Below are positions 8,630 through 18,600 of a DNA stretch of 64,000 bases, piece after piece. A program made the translations under genes and the position numbers. The DNA comes from HLUCCA09 sp038745585 (GTDB taxonomy: Bacteria > Pseudomonadota > Alphaproteobacteria > Rhodobacterales > Rhodobacteraceae), in contig JBCDLH010000003.1 of NCBI GenBank assembly GCA_038745585.1, forward strand, positions 186,001-250,000, read 5' to 3'. A model generated the notes under the pieces. The model had not been told where the DNA came from. It did no database searches and was given only the letters and a program-made list of their open reading frames with translations. The stretch's first letter is position 1; each line of letters begins with the position of its first letter.

Positions 8630-10168
8630 ATGGGAGTGGACACGACCAGACGACGGCGGCCGCGCGCGCGACGCTCTCGCGCGCCAGACATTCCCCAGGC
8701 TCCATGGAGCACGTTGCGCAACGCCTTCGCGCCGGTCGAACGGTTTTCGCCGGACCAGATCGAAGCAATTCACGACGCCTCGATGTCGATCCTCGAAGAG
8801 CTCGGGATCGAAGTGATGAACCCGCGCGCCTGCGCCCTTTTTGAAGCGGCCGGCGCCGATGTGGATCAAGCAACCGGCGTAGTCCGGATTGATCGGGCGC
8901 TTCTGGCAGAGCGCATCGCTACAGCGCCAGATCGCTTCACGCTCACCTCCGCCAATCCGGATCGCACCCTTGTGATCGGGGGCGACGCGCTTGTCTTCGG
9001 GCTCGTCGCCGGCCCGCCCAATGCGAGCGACAGCGAACGGGGCCGCCGCCCTGCAACGATGGATGATTATCGAGACTTCATCCGCCTCGCCCAGTATTTC
9101 AACGTCATCCACCTGATCGGCAATCAGGTGGTCGCCCCGCTGGACCTGCCCGCCGAAACCCGCCACCTCGACACCTACCACGCCAATCTCACGCTCTCGG
9201 ATCTGTGCTTTCACGTCACCGCAATCGGGCGGGCGCGGGCGCTGGACGGCATTCGTATGATGGCCATCGCGCGCGGGGTGTCGCTCGACGATCTCGCGGC
9301 CTCTCCCGGGGTCATTGCGCCGATCTCGGTCAACTCTCCGCGCCGCTTCGATGGCGAGATGGCCGAAGGGATGATCGCGGCCGCCGAGCACGGGCAGGCC
9401 TGCCTGGTGACGCCCTTTACCTTGATGGGCGCCATGACGCCGGTGACGCTGCCGGCCGCCCTCGCCCAGCAAAATGCCGAGGCGCTCTTTGGGGTGATGC
9501 TCACGCAGCTTGTCCGACCCGGCGCGCCGGTGCTCTACGGCGCGTTCACCTCAAATGTCGACATGCGGACCGGCGCGCCGGCCTTTGGTACCCCGGAAAA
9601 CGCGCTGGCGAACATGGCCAGCGGCCAGCTTGCGCGCCGCTACGGGCTGCCCTACCGCACGTCGAACGCGAACGCGTCCAACACCGTCGACGCGCAAGCC
9701 GCCTATGAAACGCAGATGGCGCTCTGGGCCGCGGTCCTCGGTGGCGCCAATGTCGTCTACCATGCCGCTGGCTGGCTCGAAGGCGGGTTGACGGCCTCTT
9801 TCGAGAAGCTCGTGCTGGACGTCGAAATGCTCCAGCAGATGGCCGCGATGATGGCCCCGCTGGAAGTGGACAGTGCAAGCCTCGCCCTCGACGCCATCGC
9901 CAACGTGCCGACCGGCGGGCATTTTTTCGGCGAGCCCCACACACTCGCCCGCTATGAGACGGCGTTTTACCAGCCGATCCTGTCGGACTGGGCCAACCAT
10001 GAGGCCTGGGAGGCCGCCGGAGGACTGACAGCGACGGACCGGGCCACACGCATCTGGAAACAGGCCCTCGAAGATTATGAGCCGCCCCAGATGGCGCCCG
10101 AAAGGCGCGAGGCCCTCGATGCTTACGTGGCGCAGCGCCGCGCAGAAATCGAGCGGACCGGATTGTGA
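8630..10168 (+). CDS. MttB-superfamily (trimethylamine methyltransferase-like) protein, non-pyrrolysine
   Basis: 512-residue TIM-barrel protein related to MttB, the corrinoid-dependent methyltransferase that takes a methyl group from trimethylamine or, in non-pyrrolysine homologues, from betaines and other quaternary amines. The sequence opens with an Arg-rich stretch, then FSPDQIEAIHDASMSILEEL, the family's N-terminal helix. The barrel includes TLSDLCFHVTAIGRARALDG and SNVDMRTGAPAFGTPENA. No in-frame TAG interrupts the gene, so pyrrolysine is not used. An ATG at 8528 has a better ribosome binding site (AAGGA, seven to eight bases upstream) but would add 34 low-complexity residues; homology favours 8630. 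No cognate corrinoid protein (MttC) or reactivase is in the window, so the partner must be elsewhere or the chemistry differs. Confidence 0.88.
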   Translation: MGVDTTRRRRPRARRSRAPDIPQAPWSTLRNAFAPVERFSPDQIEAIHDASMSILEELGIEVMNPRACALFEAAGADVDQATGVVRIDRALLAERIATAPDRFTLTSANPDRTLVIGGDALVFGLVAGPPNASDSERGRRPATMDDYRDFIRLAQYFNVIHLIGNQVVAPLDLPAETRHLDTYHANLTLSDLCFHVTAIGRARALDGIRMMAIARGVSLDDLAASPGVIAPISVNSPRRFDGEMAEGMIAAAEHGQACLVTPFTLMGAMTPVTLPAALAQQNAEALFGVMLTQLVRPGAPVLYGAFTSNVDMRTGAPAFGTPENALANMASGQLARRYGLPYRTSNANASNTVDAQAAYETQMALWAAVLGGANVVYHAAGWLEGGLTASFEKLVLDVEMLQQMAAMMAPLEVDSASLALDAIANVPTGGHFFGEPHTLARYETAFYQPILSDWANHEAWEAAGGLTATDRATRIWKQALEDYEPPQMAPERREALDAYVAQRRAEIERTGL

Positions 10169-10245
10169 GACTGCCGGTGCGCGCCCGCTGAGAACCGGTC
10201 CGTTCGAAGGAAGAAACGAGACACTACAACAACACGGAGGTCGCC

Positions 10246-11910
10246 ATGTCTGAGAACAGCAATATCCCCCGCCTGAAGCGCTGGTATCGAGAGGGCCGCG
10301 TGTCCAGGCGGGACTTCCTGCGTCAATCCACGCTGCTCGGCCTGTCGAGCGCCGCGGCCTACTCCTTTGCCGGCCTGGCACAACCCGGGCTCCGCGCGCA
10401 GACGCTCCCGCAAGGGGGAACGCTGCGGATGGGAATGCGCGTGCTCGACGTCTCGACGCCGCACGCGCTCTCCTTCAACGAGGGCGCGACATCCGTCCGC
10501 CCCGTCTGCGACTTCCTCGTGCGCACGGGCTATGACAACGTCACGCGGCCCTGGCTCCTCTCGGGTTGGGAGGTCTCGGACGACTTGCAAAGCTGGACCT
10601 TGCGCGTGCGCGACGGGGTGATGTGGCACAGCGGCCGCCAGCTCAACGCCGAAGATGTCGCCTGGAACATCAACCACGTGCTCGCGCCGGAAACCGGATC
10701 GTCTGTCGTCGGCCTGATGGGCAGCTACATGCTCACCGAGATCGATACCGGCGAAGTGGACGCCGAGGGCAACGCGGTCATGCGCTCCGAACTCTGGGAC
10801 GCCAATGCCATCGAGATTGTCGATGACATGACCGTTCGGCTCAATCTCAAGCAACCGCAGGTCGCGGTTGCCGAACATCTCTATCATTACCCGTTCTTCA
10901 TCCTTGATCCCGAAGAGGGCGGCGCCTTTGGTGTCGGCTCGAACGGCACGGGGTGCTTTACGATGGTCGAGCACGCGGTGGGCGAGCGCGCGGTCTACGA
11001 GCGGGTCGACGGCGAATACTTCGTCGAGGGCGGCTATCTCGACCGGATCGAGATCACCGATCTGGGCGAGGATTCGAATGCCGCACTCGGCGCGCTGATG
11101 ACCGACCAAGTCGACGGCCTCTATGAGATCTCGGAAAACCAGGCGCCCGTCGTCGCCGGCAATCCCAACCTCAAGGTCGTGCGCGCCACGACGGGCGGCA
11201 CCGCCGCGGTACGCGGCAAGATGACGGAGGCGCCGTTCGACGATTCGCGCGTGATGCGCGCGCTTCGCATGGCGACGGACGGACCTGCCGTGATCGAACG
11301 CGCCCTGCGCGGCAACGCCACCGAGGGCGATCACACCCATGTCGCCGACATTCATCCCGAATGGGCCGATCTGGGCACGTGGGAGCGCGATGTCGAGGGC
11401 GCCAAGGCGCTCCTGGCCGAGGCCGGCTACCCAGACGGCATCGACATCCCGGAATTCTACGTCAAGACCCAGCCGACCTGGGAGCTCGACGTGGCGCAAG
11501 TCCTTGTCGAGGATTGGGCCGAGGCGGGCATCCGCGCGCAAATCCAGACGCTGCCCGCCTCGTCGTTTTGGGACAGGTGGACCGATTACCCCTTCAGCCT
11601 GACAGCTTGGGGGCACCGGCCACTCGGCATGATGGTCCTCGGTCTGGCCTACCGCTCGGGCGTACCCTGGAACGAGAGCAGCTTTTCCAATGCGCGGTTT
11701 GACGAGTTGATGGACCAGATCGAAGGGACCGTCGATCCCGACCTTCAGAAGGAGATCATGGGCGAGCTGATGACGATCATGCGCGAGGACGGCCCTATCG
11801 TGCAGCCCTTCTTCATGCAGGTCGCCAATGCCTACCACAATCGCGTGCAGGGCATCGAGATGCACCCGACGAAGTACATCTTCTTCGATCAGATGGCGAT
11901 CGAGACTTGA
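10246..11910 (+). CDS. Tat-exported periplasmic substrate-binding protein (DppA/OppA family)
   Basis: 554-residue family-5 solute-binding protein that delivers the transporter's substrate to the permeases. It begins with a twin-arginine signal (SRRDFLRQS, 20-28) and a hydrophobic stretch ending near AQPGLRAQ, then the mature start LPQGGTLRMGM. Family hallmarks are WLLSGWEVSDDLQSWTLRVRDG (about 105-126) and the NAEDVAWN segment. A strong ribosome binding site (ACGGAGG) lies eight bases before the ATG. Tat export implies folding before secretion, common for these proteins in Rhodobacterales. It is the last transport component and lies between the methyltransferase and oxygenase genes. Confidence 0.94.
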   Translation: MSENSNIPRLKRWYREGRVSRRDFLRQSTLLGLSSAAAYSFAGLAQPGLRAQTLPQGGTLRMGMRVLDVSTPHALSFNEGATSVRPVCDFLVRTGYDNVTRPWLLSGWEVSDDLQSWTLRVRDGVMWHSGRQLNAEDVAWNINHVLAPETGSSVVGLMGSYMLTEIDTGEVDAEGNAVMRSELWDANAIEIVDDMTVRLNLKQPQVAVAEHLYHYPFFILDPEEGGAFGVGSNGTGCFTMVEHAVGERAVYERVDGEYFVEGGYLDRIEITDLGEDSNAALGALMTDQVDGLYEISENQAPVVAGNPNLKVVRATTGGTAAVRGKMTEAPFDDSRVMRALRMATDGPAVIERALRGNATEGDHTHVADIHPEWADLGTWERDVEGAKALLAEAGYPDGIDIPEFYVKTQPTWELDVAQVLVEDWAEAGIRAQIQTLPASSFWDRWTDYPFSLTAWGHRPLGMMVLGLAYRSGVPWNESSFSNARFDELMDQIEGTVDPDLQKEIMGELMTIMREDGPIVQPFFMQVANAYHNRVQGIEMHPTKYIFFDQMAIET

Positions 11911-11966
11911 CCCGAACCAGCCCTGCCCGCGCTTTGTGAGGGCAGGGCAGTCTGAGGGAGACAGGC

Positions 11967-12947
11967 ATGACAGAGTTGATGGACCCACCGGTGCGCGAGA
12001 TCCCCGTCATTGACATCGCGCCCTTTCGCAACGGCACAAACCGTGCAGAGGTCGCGCACGGCGTGGCCCGCGCCTGTGAGACAATCGGGTTTTTTGTGAT
12101 CATCGGGCACGGGATTGCGTCCGAGACGCTGGAAAGTGTGATCGCAGAGGCGCGGAGCTTCTTTGATCTGCCCGATCACGAAAAGACCCGGATCAAGCGA
12201 CAAGGCGCCACCTTCGGCGGTCCGACTTACGTGCCGCTCAACTCCGAAAGCCTCGGCGCACTCGACGGCGAGGTGGGCGAAGCCGATCTGAAGGAGTCGC
12301 TCGATGTCTCGCCGCGCCACCAAGGGGATCAATGGGTGCGCGGCACGGAGCCCCTCCAAGCGGCCTGGGAGAACGCTTACGCCGCCTATGAAGCGCTCGC
12401 GACCGACTTGCGCGCGCTCTTTTGCGCCGCTGCGGGCCTACCCGAAAACACGCTCGAAGCCGCGTTCGACAAACATGCCTCTTCGACCCGCATGCTGAAC
12501 TACCCCGAAGTCCGAGGGCGCTTGCGCGCCGGGCAGGTGCGCGCCGGGGTCCATACCGATTACAGCGCCTTCACGATTATCCGCGGCGACGATGCGCCCG
12601 GTCTGCAAGCGCGCGCGCGCGACGGCACCTGGATCGACGTGCCCGCGGTCCCTGGGTCTTTCGTCATCAATATCGGCGACCTTCTGATGCGATGGACGAA
12701 TGACCGCTGGATTTCGACGCCTCACCGTGTCGTCACCCTGGCCGACGCCGAGTATTCGCCGCGCCGCCAATCCGTTGCGTTCTTTCACAACCCTGGGCCG
12801 CACGCGGTGATCGAGTGCCTTGCGCCCTTCGTGCCCGAGGGCGGTGCGCCCAGTTATCCGCCCATCGCCTACCAGGCCTATGCCGAAGCAAAGTTTCGCG
12901 AACAGGTCGGCGATCCGACTGTGACCCTTCCCATCGATGCCCGCTGA
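11967..12947 (+). CDS. 2-oxoglutarate/Fe(II) oxygenase, isopenicillin N synthase-like (first of two)
   Basis: 326-residue non-haem iron oxygenase with the N-terminal DIOX_N region (IPVIDIAPF near 12-20; FFVIIGHGI near 42-50) and a C-terminal jelly roll. The iron triad is HTD (His196, Asp198) and His253 in TPHRVV; the 2-oxoglutarate salt bridge is Arg267 in RQS. All are present. This family hydroxylates or oxidatively demethylates small molecules and includes thymine-7-hydroxylase. It starts 56 bp after the binding-protein gene with GAGGGAGA upstream and is probably co-transcribed with the transporter. Its role in the island is inferred to be oxidation of the imported compound. Confidence 0.9.
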   Translation: MTELMDPPVREIPVIDIAPFRNGTNRAEVAHGVARACETIGFFVIIGHGIASETLESVIAEARSFFDLPDHEKTRIKRQGATFGGPTYVPLNSESLGALDGEVGEADLKESLDVSPRHQGDQWVRGTEPLQAAWENAYAAYEALATDLRALFCAAAGLPENTLEAAFDKHASSTRMLNYPEVRGRLRAGQVRAGVHTDYSAFTIIRGDDAPGLQARARDGTWIDVPAVPGSFVINIGDLLMRWTNDRWISTPHRVVTLADAEYSPRRQSVAFFHNPGPHAVIECLAPFVPEGGAPSYPPIAYQAYAEAKFREQVGDPTVTLPIDAR

Positions 12948-13155
12948 GTTTTCTTGGGAGGCGACACGTGTCGTGCCTTGGCGTCCCGCCAAACGCCTGC
13001 ATGACCGGGCGGCCCCCGCCGCGATCCGCCCCAAGTGGCTCTCCCAAGCGCGCGACCTGCATCGATCCGACGCGAATTCGTGCAATGCGGTCGCCTGAAG
13101 GAGCGCAGCGCCATGCGTAGTGTCGCAGGATCAACAGAAACGTTGGGAGGCTGAC

Positions 13156-14160
13156 ATGTCGACTGTTTCGGTGCTCGACATCGCACCGTTCCTTCGGGGC
13201 TCTGCGCCTGAAAAAGCGGCCGTCGCACGCAAACTGGATGCCATTTGTTGCGACACCGGGTTTTTGTGTCTAACCGGGCATGGCGTCCCGGATGCACTGT
13301 TTGATGAGATCTACGACACGTCCAAGGCTTTCTTTCGGAAAGACGTCTCCGAAAAGGCGCGGGTCGGACAGCCCTCACCGGACATCGTGCGCGGCTACAT
13401 CGGCGTCGGCGCCGCAGCGCTCGCCGATACGTTGGGCGAGGAAACGCCGCCGGACTGGAAAGAGAGCTTTAGCGCCGGTCCGGTCGATGTTGATGCGTCC
13501 GATCCCTACTTCGCGGCGGAGGGTAGCCGCGGGCACTTCGAGCCGAACCTCTGGCCGGAGGATCCGACTGATTTCGGCCCGATTTGGACGGCGTATTTCC
13601 GGGAGATGACCCGGCTCGCCTCCGACATGATGCGCCTCTTCGCCGTCGCACTCGACCTGCCGGAAGCGTACTTTGCCGATAAGATCGATCGTCACATTTC
13701 GATCCTGGGCGCAATGTATTACCCCGAGCAGACTCGTCCTCCCGAGCCCGGCCAACTCCGTGCTGGCGCCCACACGGATTTCGGCACGATGACGATCCTG
13801 CGGCCCGATACTGCGCCGGGCGGCCTGCAGATCCATACGAAGGCGGGGAAATGGGAGCCCGTGCGGGCCCCGCGTGGCGCCTTCGTTGTGAATATCGGCG
13901 ACATGATGGCCCGCTGGACCAATGACCGCTGGGTGTCGACCCTGCACCGCGTCGTCAACCCGCCGCTTGATGCGGCTGTCGGGAGTGAGCGGCTCTCGAT
14001 TGGCTTCTTTCATGAGCCGAACTACGATACCGTTGTGAGTTGCTTACCCTCTTGCCAATCGGCTGAAAATCCACCGAAATTCGAACCGGTGCTTGCGGGC
14101 GAGCACCTCTATGCTCAGTTCAGCCGTCAAACGCGCAATGCCGAGGCGAAGACTGGATAA
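13156..14160 (+). CDS. 2-oxoglutarate/Fe(II) oxygenase, isopenicillin N synthase-like (second of two)
   Basis: 334-residue paralogue of the preceding gene with the same fold. The iron ligands are His206, Asp208 (HTD) and His264 (TLHRVV); the 2-oxoglutarate Arg is 279 (RLS). It keeps the conserved VVNIGDMMARWTNDRW strand that the first copy has as VINIGDLLMRWTNDRW. Overall similarity is only moderate, so this is an old duplication or two separate recruitments. GGGAGG precedes the ATG at 13156 by five bases; a GTG at 13120 is less likely. The 208 bp before it could hold its own promoter. Confidence 0.9.
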   Translation: MSTVSVLDIAPFLRGSAPEKAAVARKLDAICCDTGFLCLTGHGVPDALFDEIYDTSKAFFRKDVSEKARVGQPSPDIVRGYIGVGAAALADTLGEETPPDWKESFSAGPVDVDASDPYFAAEGSRGHFEPNLWPEDPTDFGPIWTAYFREMTRLASDMMRLFAVALDLPEAYFADKIDRHISILGAMYYPEQTRPPEPGQLRAGAHTDFGTMTILRPDTAPGGLQIHTKAGKWEPVRAPRGAFVVNIGDMMARWTNDRWVSTLHRVVNPPLDAAVGSERLSIGFFHEPNYDTVVSCLPSCQSAENPPKFEPVLAGEHLYAQFSRQTRNAEAKTG

Positions 14161-14568
14161 CCTCCGTGTGTGCTGAAGGGTCGGGCGGCCGAGATCCTTG
14201 TCGCCCGTGCGGCACAACGCAACGCGTATGTGAACGTGCGCTGAGCTTTGGCGATATCGACCGGACTGGCTCTGTACGGGTCACAACGCCTGCCATGTGC
14301 CCTCAAGGTGGGCCGTCGCATGTCGCGAGGGCTCGACGCGCCAAATCCAGCGCGTCGGTCTCGACGAGCCAATTCCGCCGGGGATTTCGGTGAACCGCGT
14401 CTCCCGTGCACGCCCTGGGCCGCTCCGAAAGGACGTTGGCGGCCCCTATGCGTTGTCCGGTTCGGCTTTGGCCCTTCGGCGTCGTTCGCCGATCTGGCCA
14501 GGGCCAAGCCCACAAGAGAAGCCTGCCGACGCTAACCATCGATCGCCGTATTTCCCGAAGACCTTCAC
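14161..14568. other. 408-bp region with no gene seen
   Basis: Between the second oxygenase and the tRNA. Open frames here are short, lack ribosome binding sites and resemble nothing I know. I see no repeat or clear terminator. It marks the right border of the accessory island. Confidence 0.4.
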
Positions 14569-14643
14569 TGGAGCGGGCGATGAGATTCGAACTCACGACC
14601 CTTACCTTGGCAAGGTAATGCTCTACCCCTGAGCTACGCCCGC
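14569..14643 (-). tRNA. tRNA-Gly (anticodon GCC)
   Basis: On the minus strand the sequence folds into a full cloverleaf. The acceptor stem is GCGGGCG with CGCCCGC, the D arm GCTCAGGGGTAGAGC, and the anticodon loop TTGCCAA between TTACC and GGTAA. The T arm is GTGAG-TTCGAAT-CTCAT, and CCA is encoded at 14571-14569. Anticodon GCC reads GGC/GGU glycine codons. Confidence 0.96.
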
Positions 14644-14860
14644 GCCGTGAAGTAGACGCGTGTTACCCAAGGCTTTGGGACGCCGCAAGTTAAAAAACGT
14701 GCAGCCGTCGGGGCGCGGAGCGGAGCAGGGCCTGCGCGCGGGCCGCCCTTGTTTTTGGCGTTGGATCGGCCATTGTAACGGCTTCATGACGCTCGCGCTT
14801 TGGCGCGACTGTCGGACCGATCCGACGCCGCACCAGGCGCGCCACCCAAGAGCGACGGGT

Positions 14861-15532
14861 ATGCAGATTGATCTCGAGGGCCAAAAGATTGTGGCTCGCG
14901 GAAAGAACCGGGATCTTTACCGTCACCCGCGGGATGCAGGTGCGCTGATCAAAGTCGTCAACGCCTCGCGCCAACGGAAAGAAGCAGCTCGCAGTTGGCT
15001 CGCGCAGCGGCTAAAGCCGTCCTACACACGTGAATTCATGAGCGAAATCGATGCCGTCTACCGAGCGCACCGGCGGGCACAGTGGCTCGGTGTGCCGAGG
15101 ACGCGGCGCCTCCCGATTATCGAGACGGCGGGCCTTGTTGCCACCAGCAAAGGCATGGGTCTTGTCGTTGAGCGGCTCGCTGCCCCCAACGGGGAGTTGG
15201 CGCCGACGCTGAAGACGCTCATCGAGGTCGGCGACTTCGACCAGCGGCGCCTTGCGCGTCTTAACGACTTCGTCGAGCGGATCTTTGCCTTGCGCATTGT
15301 GGCTGACGACTTTGACCCCAAAAACATTGTGTGGGATGCGCAGAGCGAGAGCTTTGTGATGATCGATGGGTTCGGCGAAAAACCGGTCGTGCCGATCCAT
15401 GTCTGGAGCCGAAAGATCAACGACTTTCAGCTGCGTGCGGCAATTGCCGAGCGTCTTGCGCGCCGGGCTGGTCTTCAATGGGATGCGCGCCGCCGCACCT
15501 TGTCGTTTCAGAGCGCCACGGAAACCGCCTGA
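14861..15532 (+). CDS. YrbL-family protein (PhoP-network kinase-like fold)
   Basis: 223-residue cytoplasmic protein resembling YrbL, which in enterobacteria belongs to the PhoP/PmrA regulon and has a degenerate protein-kinase-like fold. Matching landmarks are GKNRDLYRHPRDAGALIKV near 14-32, a helical middle segment with EFMSEIDAVYRAH, and the kinase-loop-like DDFDPKNIVW followed by FVMIDGFGE, which mimic the catalytic HxDxxxxN and DFG segments. The ATG at 14861 matches where family members begin. The long in-frame extension upstream runs towards the tRNA and is unlikely to be translated. Function in this organism is unknown. Confidence 0.75.
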   Translation: MQIDLEGQKIVARGKNRDLYRHPRDAGALIKVVNASRQRKEAARSWLAQRLKPSYTREFMSEIDAVYRAHRRAQWLGVPRTRRLPIIETAGLVATSKGMGLVVERLAAPNGELAPTLKTLIEVGDFDQRRLARLNDFVERIFALRIVADDFDPKNIVWDAQSESFVMIDGFGEKPVVPIHVWSRKINDFQLRAAIAERLARRAGLQWDARRRTLSFQSATETA

Positions 15533-15661
15533 CCGGCGTGGCGTTGTATGTGCAAGAGTAGCGTTTGGGCCGTGCCGCGTGGAGCTCGTGGAATGCCTGT
15601 CGCTCCGCGCCGCCCCCCGGCGCAGCCCTGAAGCCCCCGTGACAAGTGCCGCTGGCTCCGC

Positions 15662-18600
15662 CTATTCCATCTCGATCAGGAGGTCTTTGGCGTCGATCTG
15701 ATCTCCGGGGCGTACATGGACCGCTTTGATCGTTCCGTCGCGCTCGGCGTGGAGCCCCGTTTCCATCTTCATCGCCTCGATGGTGACCAAGAGATCGCCC
15801 GACGCGACCCTCGCGCCGACCTGCACGGGAACGGCGGCAATCGCCCCTGGCATCGGAGCCCCAACATGGCCGGAATTGCCGCTTTCGGCCTTGGGGCGGG
15901 CGACGCTCGTTGCTTTTATCTTGCGGTTCGGGACGCGCACGGTGCGCGGCTGACCGTTCAGCTCGAAAAAGACGCGAACCTCTCCCTCGTCATTCGTCTC
16001 GCCCACAGCCTGCATGCGGATTTCCAGCGTCTTGCCCGGGTCGATTTCCGGGCTGATCTCTTCGCCCGGCTGCATGCCATAAAAGAACGTCTTGGTATCG
16101 AGGGTGCGCACGGGGCCATATTCGGCATGGCGCAGGGCGTAGTCCTTAAAAACCTTGGGATACATGAGGTATCCATTCAGGTCCTCGTCGTCGATCTCCG
16201 TGCCGACGATCTCGGCAATCTCTGCCCGCTTGACCTCGACATCTTCGTCCGGCAGGCGGGCGCCGGGTCGATGCGTGAACGGGGTCTCGTCGCCCAGAAT
16301 CCGCTTTTGGATCTTCTTGGGCCACCCACCCGGAGGCTGGCCAAGCCCACCCCTCATCATCTCGATGACGCTGTCAGGGAAGGAGACCTCGCGCGCGCCG
16401 TCCTCGATATCGGCGCGGCTGAGGCCCTGGCTCACCATCATCAGCGCCATGTCGCCCACAACCTTGGAGGAGGGCGTGACCTTGACGATATCGCCGAACA
16501 TCCGGTTCACTTGCGCATAAGCTTCGGCAACCTCGTGCCAGCGCTCTTCGAGGCCGAGAGAGCGGGCCTGCGCTTTGAGGTTGGTGAACTGCCCGCCCGG
16601 CATCTCATGGAGGTAGACCTCGGACGCCGGTGCCTGCATCCCGCTTTCGAAGGCGGCATAATGCGCGCGGACGGCCTCCCAATAATTGGAGAGTTCGCGA
16701 ACAGCGGCGATGTTGAGACCGGTATCCCGCTGTTGACGGGCCAGCGCTTCAACGATCGTGCCGAGGGTGGCTTGGCTGGTATTGCCCGAAAGCGCGTCCA
16801 TCGCGCAATCGACGGCATCGACGCCCGCCTCGGCGGCCGCGAGGATCGAGGCGCACGCGATGCCGGCGGTGTCGTGGGTGTGAAAGTGGATCGGCAGGCC
16901 GACCTCTTCTTTCAGAGCCTTGACGAGGACGCTGGCGCTCGCCGGTTTCAAGAGGCCCGCCATGTCTTTGAGCCCGAGGATGTGCGCGCCGGCCGCTTTC
17001 AGATCCTTGCCCATCTGCACGTAGTATTTGAGGTCGTATTTGGCGCGGTCAGGGTCCAAAAGATCGCCCGTATAGCAGATTGCCCCCTCGCAGACCTTTT
17101 CGTTCTCGCAGACCGCATCCATCGCTACGCGCATGTTTTCGACCCAGTTAAGCGAGTCAAAGACACGAAAGATGTCGACGCCGCTCGCGGCGGCCTGTTT
17201 GACGAAGAACCTCACCACGTTGTCGGGATAGTTGGTGTAGCCGACGCCATTGGCGCCACGCAAAAGCATCTGTGTAAGGATATTGGGCATCGCGGCGCGG
17301 AGATCGCGCAGGCGCTGCCAGGGGCATTCCTGCAAAAAGCGATAGGCGACGTCGAACGTGGCGCCGCCCCAGCACTCAACGGAAAAGAGCTGTGGGACAT
17401 TGGTCGCGTAAGCGGGGGCCACGCGGATCATGTCGATGGAGCGCATGCGGGTCGCAAGCAGGCTCTGGTGCCCGTCGCGCATCGTGGCGTCGGTGATCAG
17501 AAGCTGCTCTTGCGCCGCCATCCAATCGGCCACGGCCTGTGGTCCGAACTCTTCGAGGATCTGGCGCGTTCCCGATGGTGGTTCGCTCAGATGCGACTCG
17601 GGGGGCTTGGGGATGCGCAGATCGGAAGCGGGACGCGGGCGGCCCTCGACCTCGGGATGGCCGTTGACAGAGATATCCGCGATGTAGCGCAGGATTTTCG
17701 TCGCCCGGTCGCGCCGCGGCTTGAAATCGAAAAGCTCCGGGGTCTGATCGATGAATTTGGTGTGGTACTCGTTGTTCAGAAAGTCAGGGTGCTTTAGCAG
17801 GTTCTCGACGAACGCAATGTTTGTCGCCACACCGCGAATGCGAAACTCCCGCAATGCGCGATCCATCCGCGCGATGGCGGCTTCGGGCGTAGGCGCCCAT
17901 GCTGTCACCTTTTCCAAAAGGCTGTCGTAGTAGCGGGTGATAACGGCGCCTGAATAGGCCGTCCCCCCGTCCAGCCGAATGCCCATGCCAGTCGCGCCGC
18001 GATAGGCCGTGATGCGCCCGTAGTCCGGAATGAAGTTGTTTGTGGGGTCCTCGGTCGTCACCCGGCATTGGATCGCGTGCCCGTCGAGGCCCACATCGTA
18101 TTGCGTCGCCGTCCCCGTCGCCTCAACGAGCGACTTGCCTTCGGCGATCAGGATCTGAGCGCGGACGATATCAATGCCGGTCACCTCTTCGGTCACCGTG
18201 TGTTCGACCTGCACGCGCGGATTAACTTCGATGAAGTAAAAGTCGCCCGTCTCCATATCCATCAGGAACTCGACGGTGCCGGCGCACTCGTAATTGACGT
18301 GTTCACAGATCTTCTTGCCGAGCCCGCAGAGCTTTTCGCGCTGGGCCGAGCTGAGATAGGGGGCCGGCGCACGCTCCACGACCTTTTGGTTGCGGCGCTG
18401 AACGGAGCAGTCTCGTTCCCACAGGTGGTAGATGTTGCCTTGGCTGTCGCCGAGGATCTGCACCTCCACGTGCCGCGCGCGGAGGATCATCTTTTCCAGA
18501 TACCCCTCGCCGTTGCCGAAGGCGGCTTCGGCCTCACGCCGGCCTTCGCGGACCTTGTCCTCAAGCTCGTCCTCGGAGCCGATGGGCCGCATGCCGCGCC

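Noticed and set aside
15716..17797. Long plus-strand open frame opposite pyruvate carboxylase
   Set aside because: Shadow frame; the residues look random and the minus strand is an unmistakable full-length enzyme.
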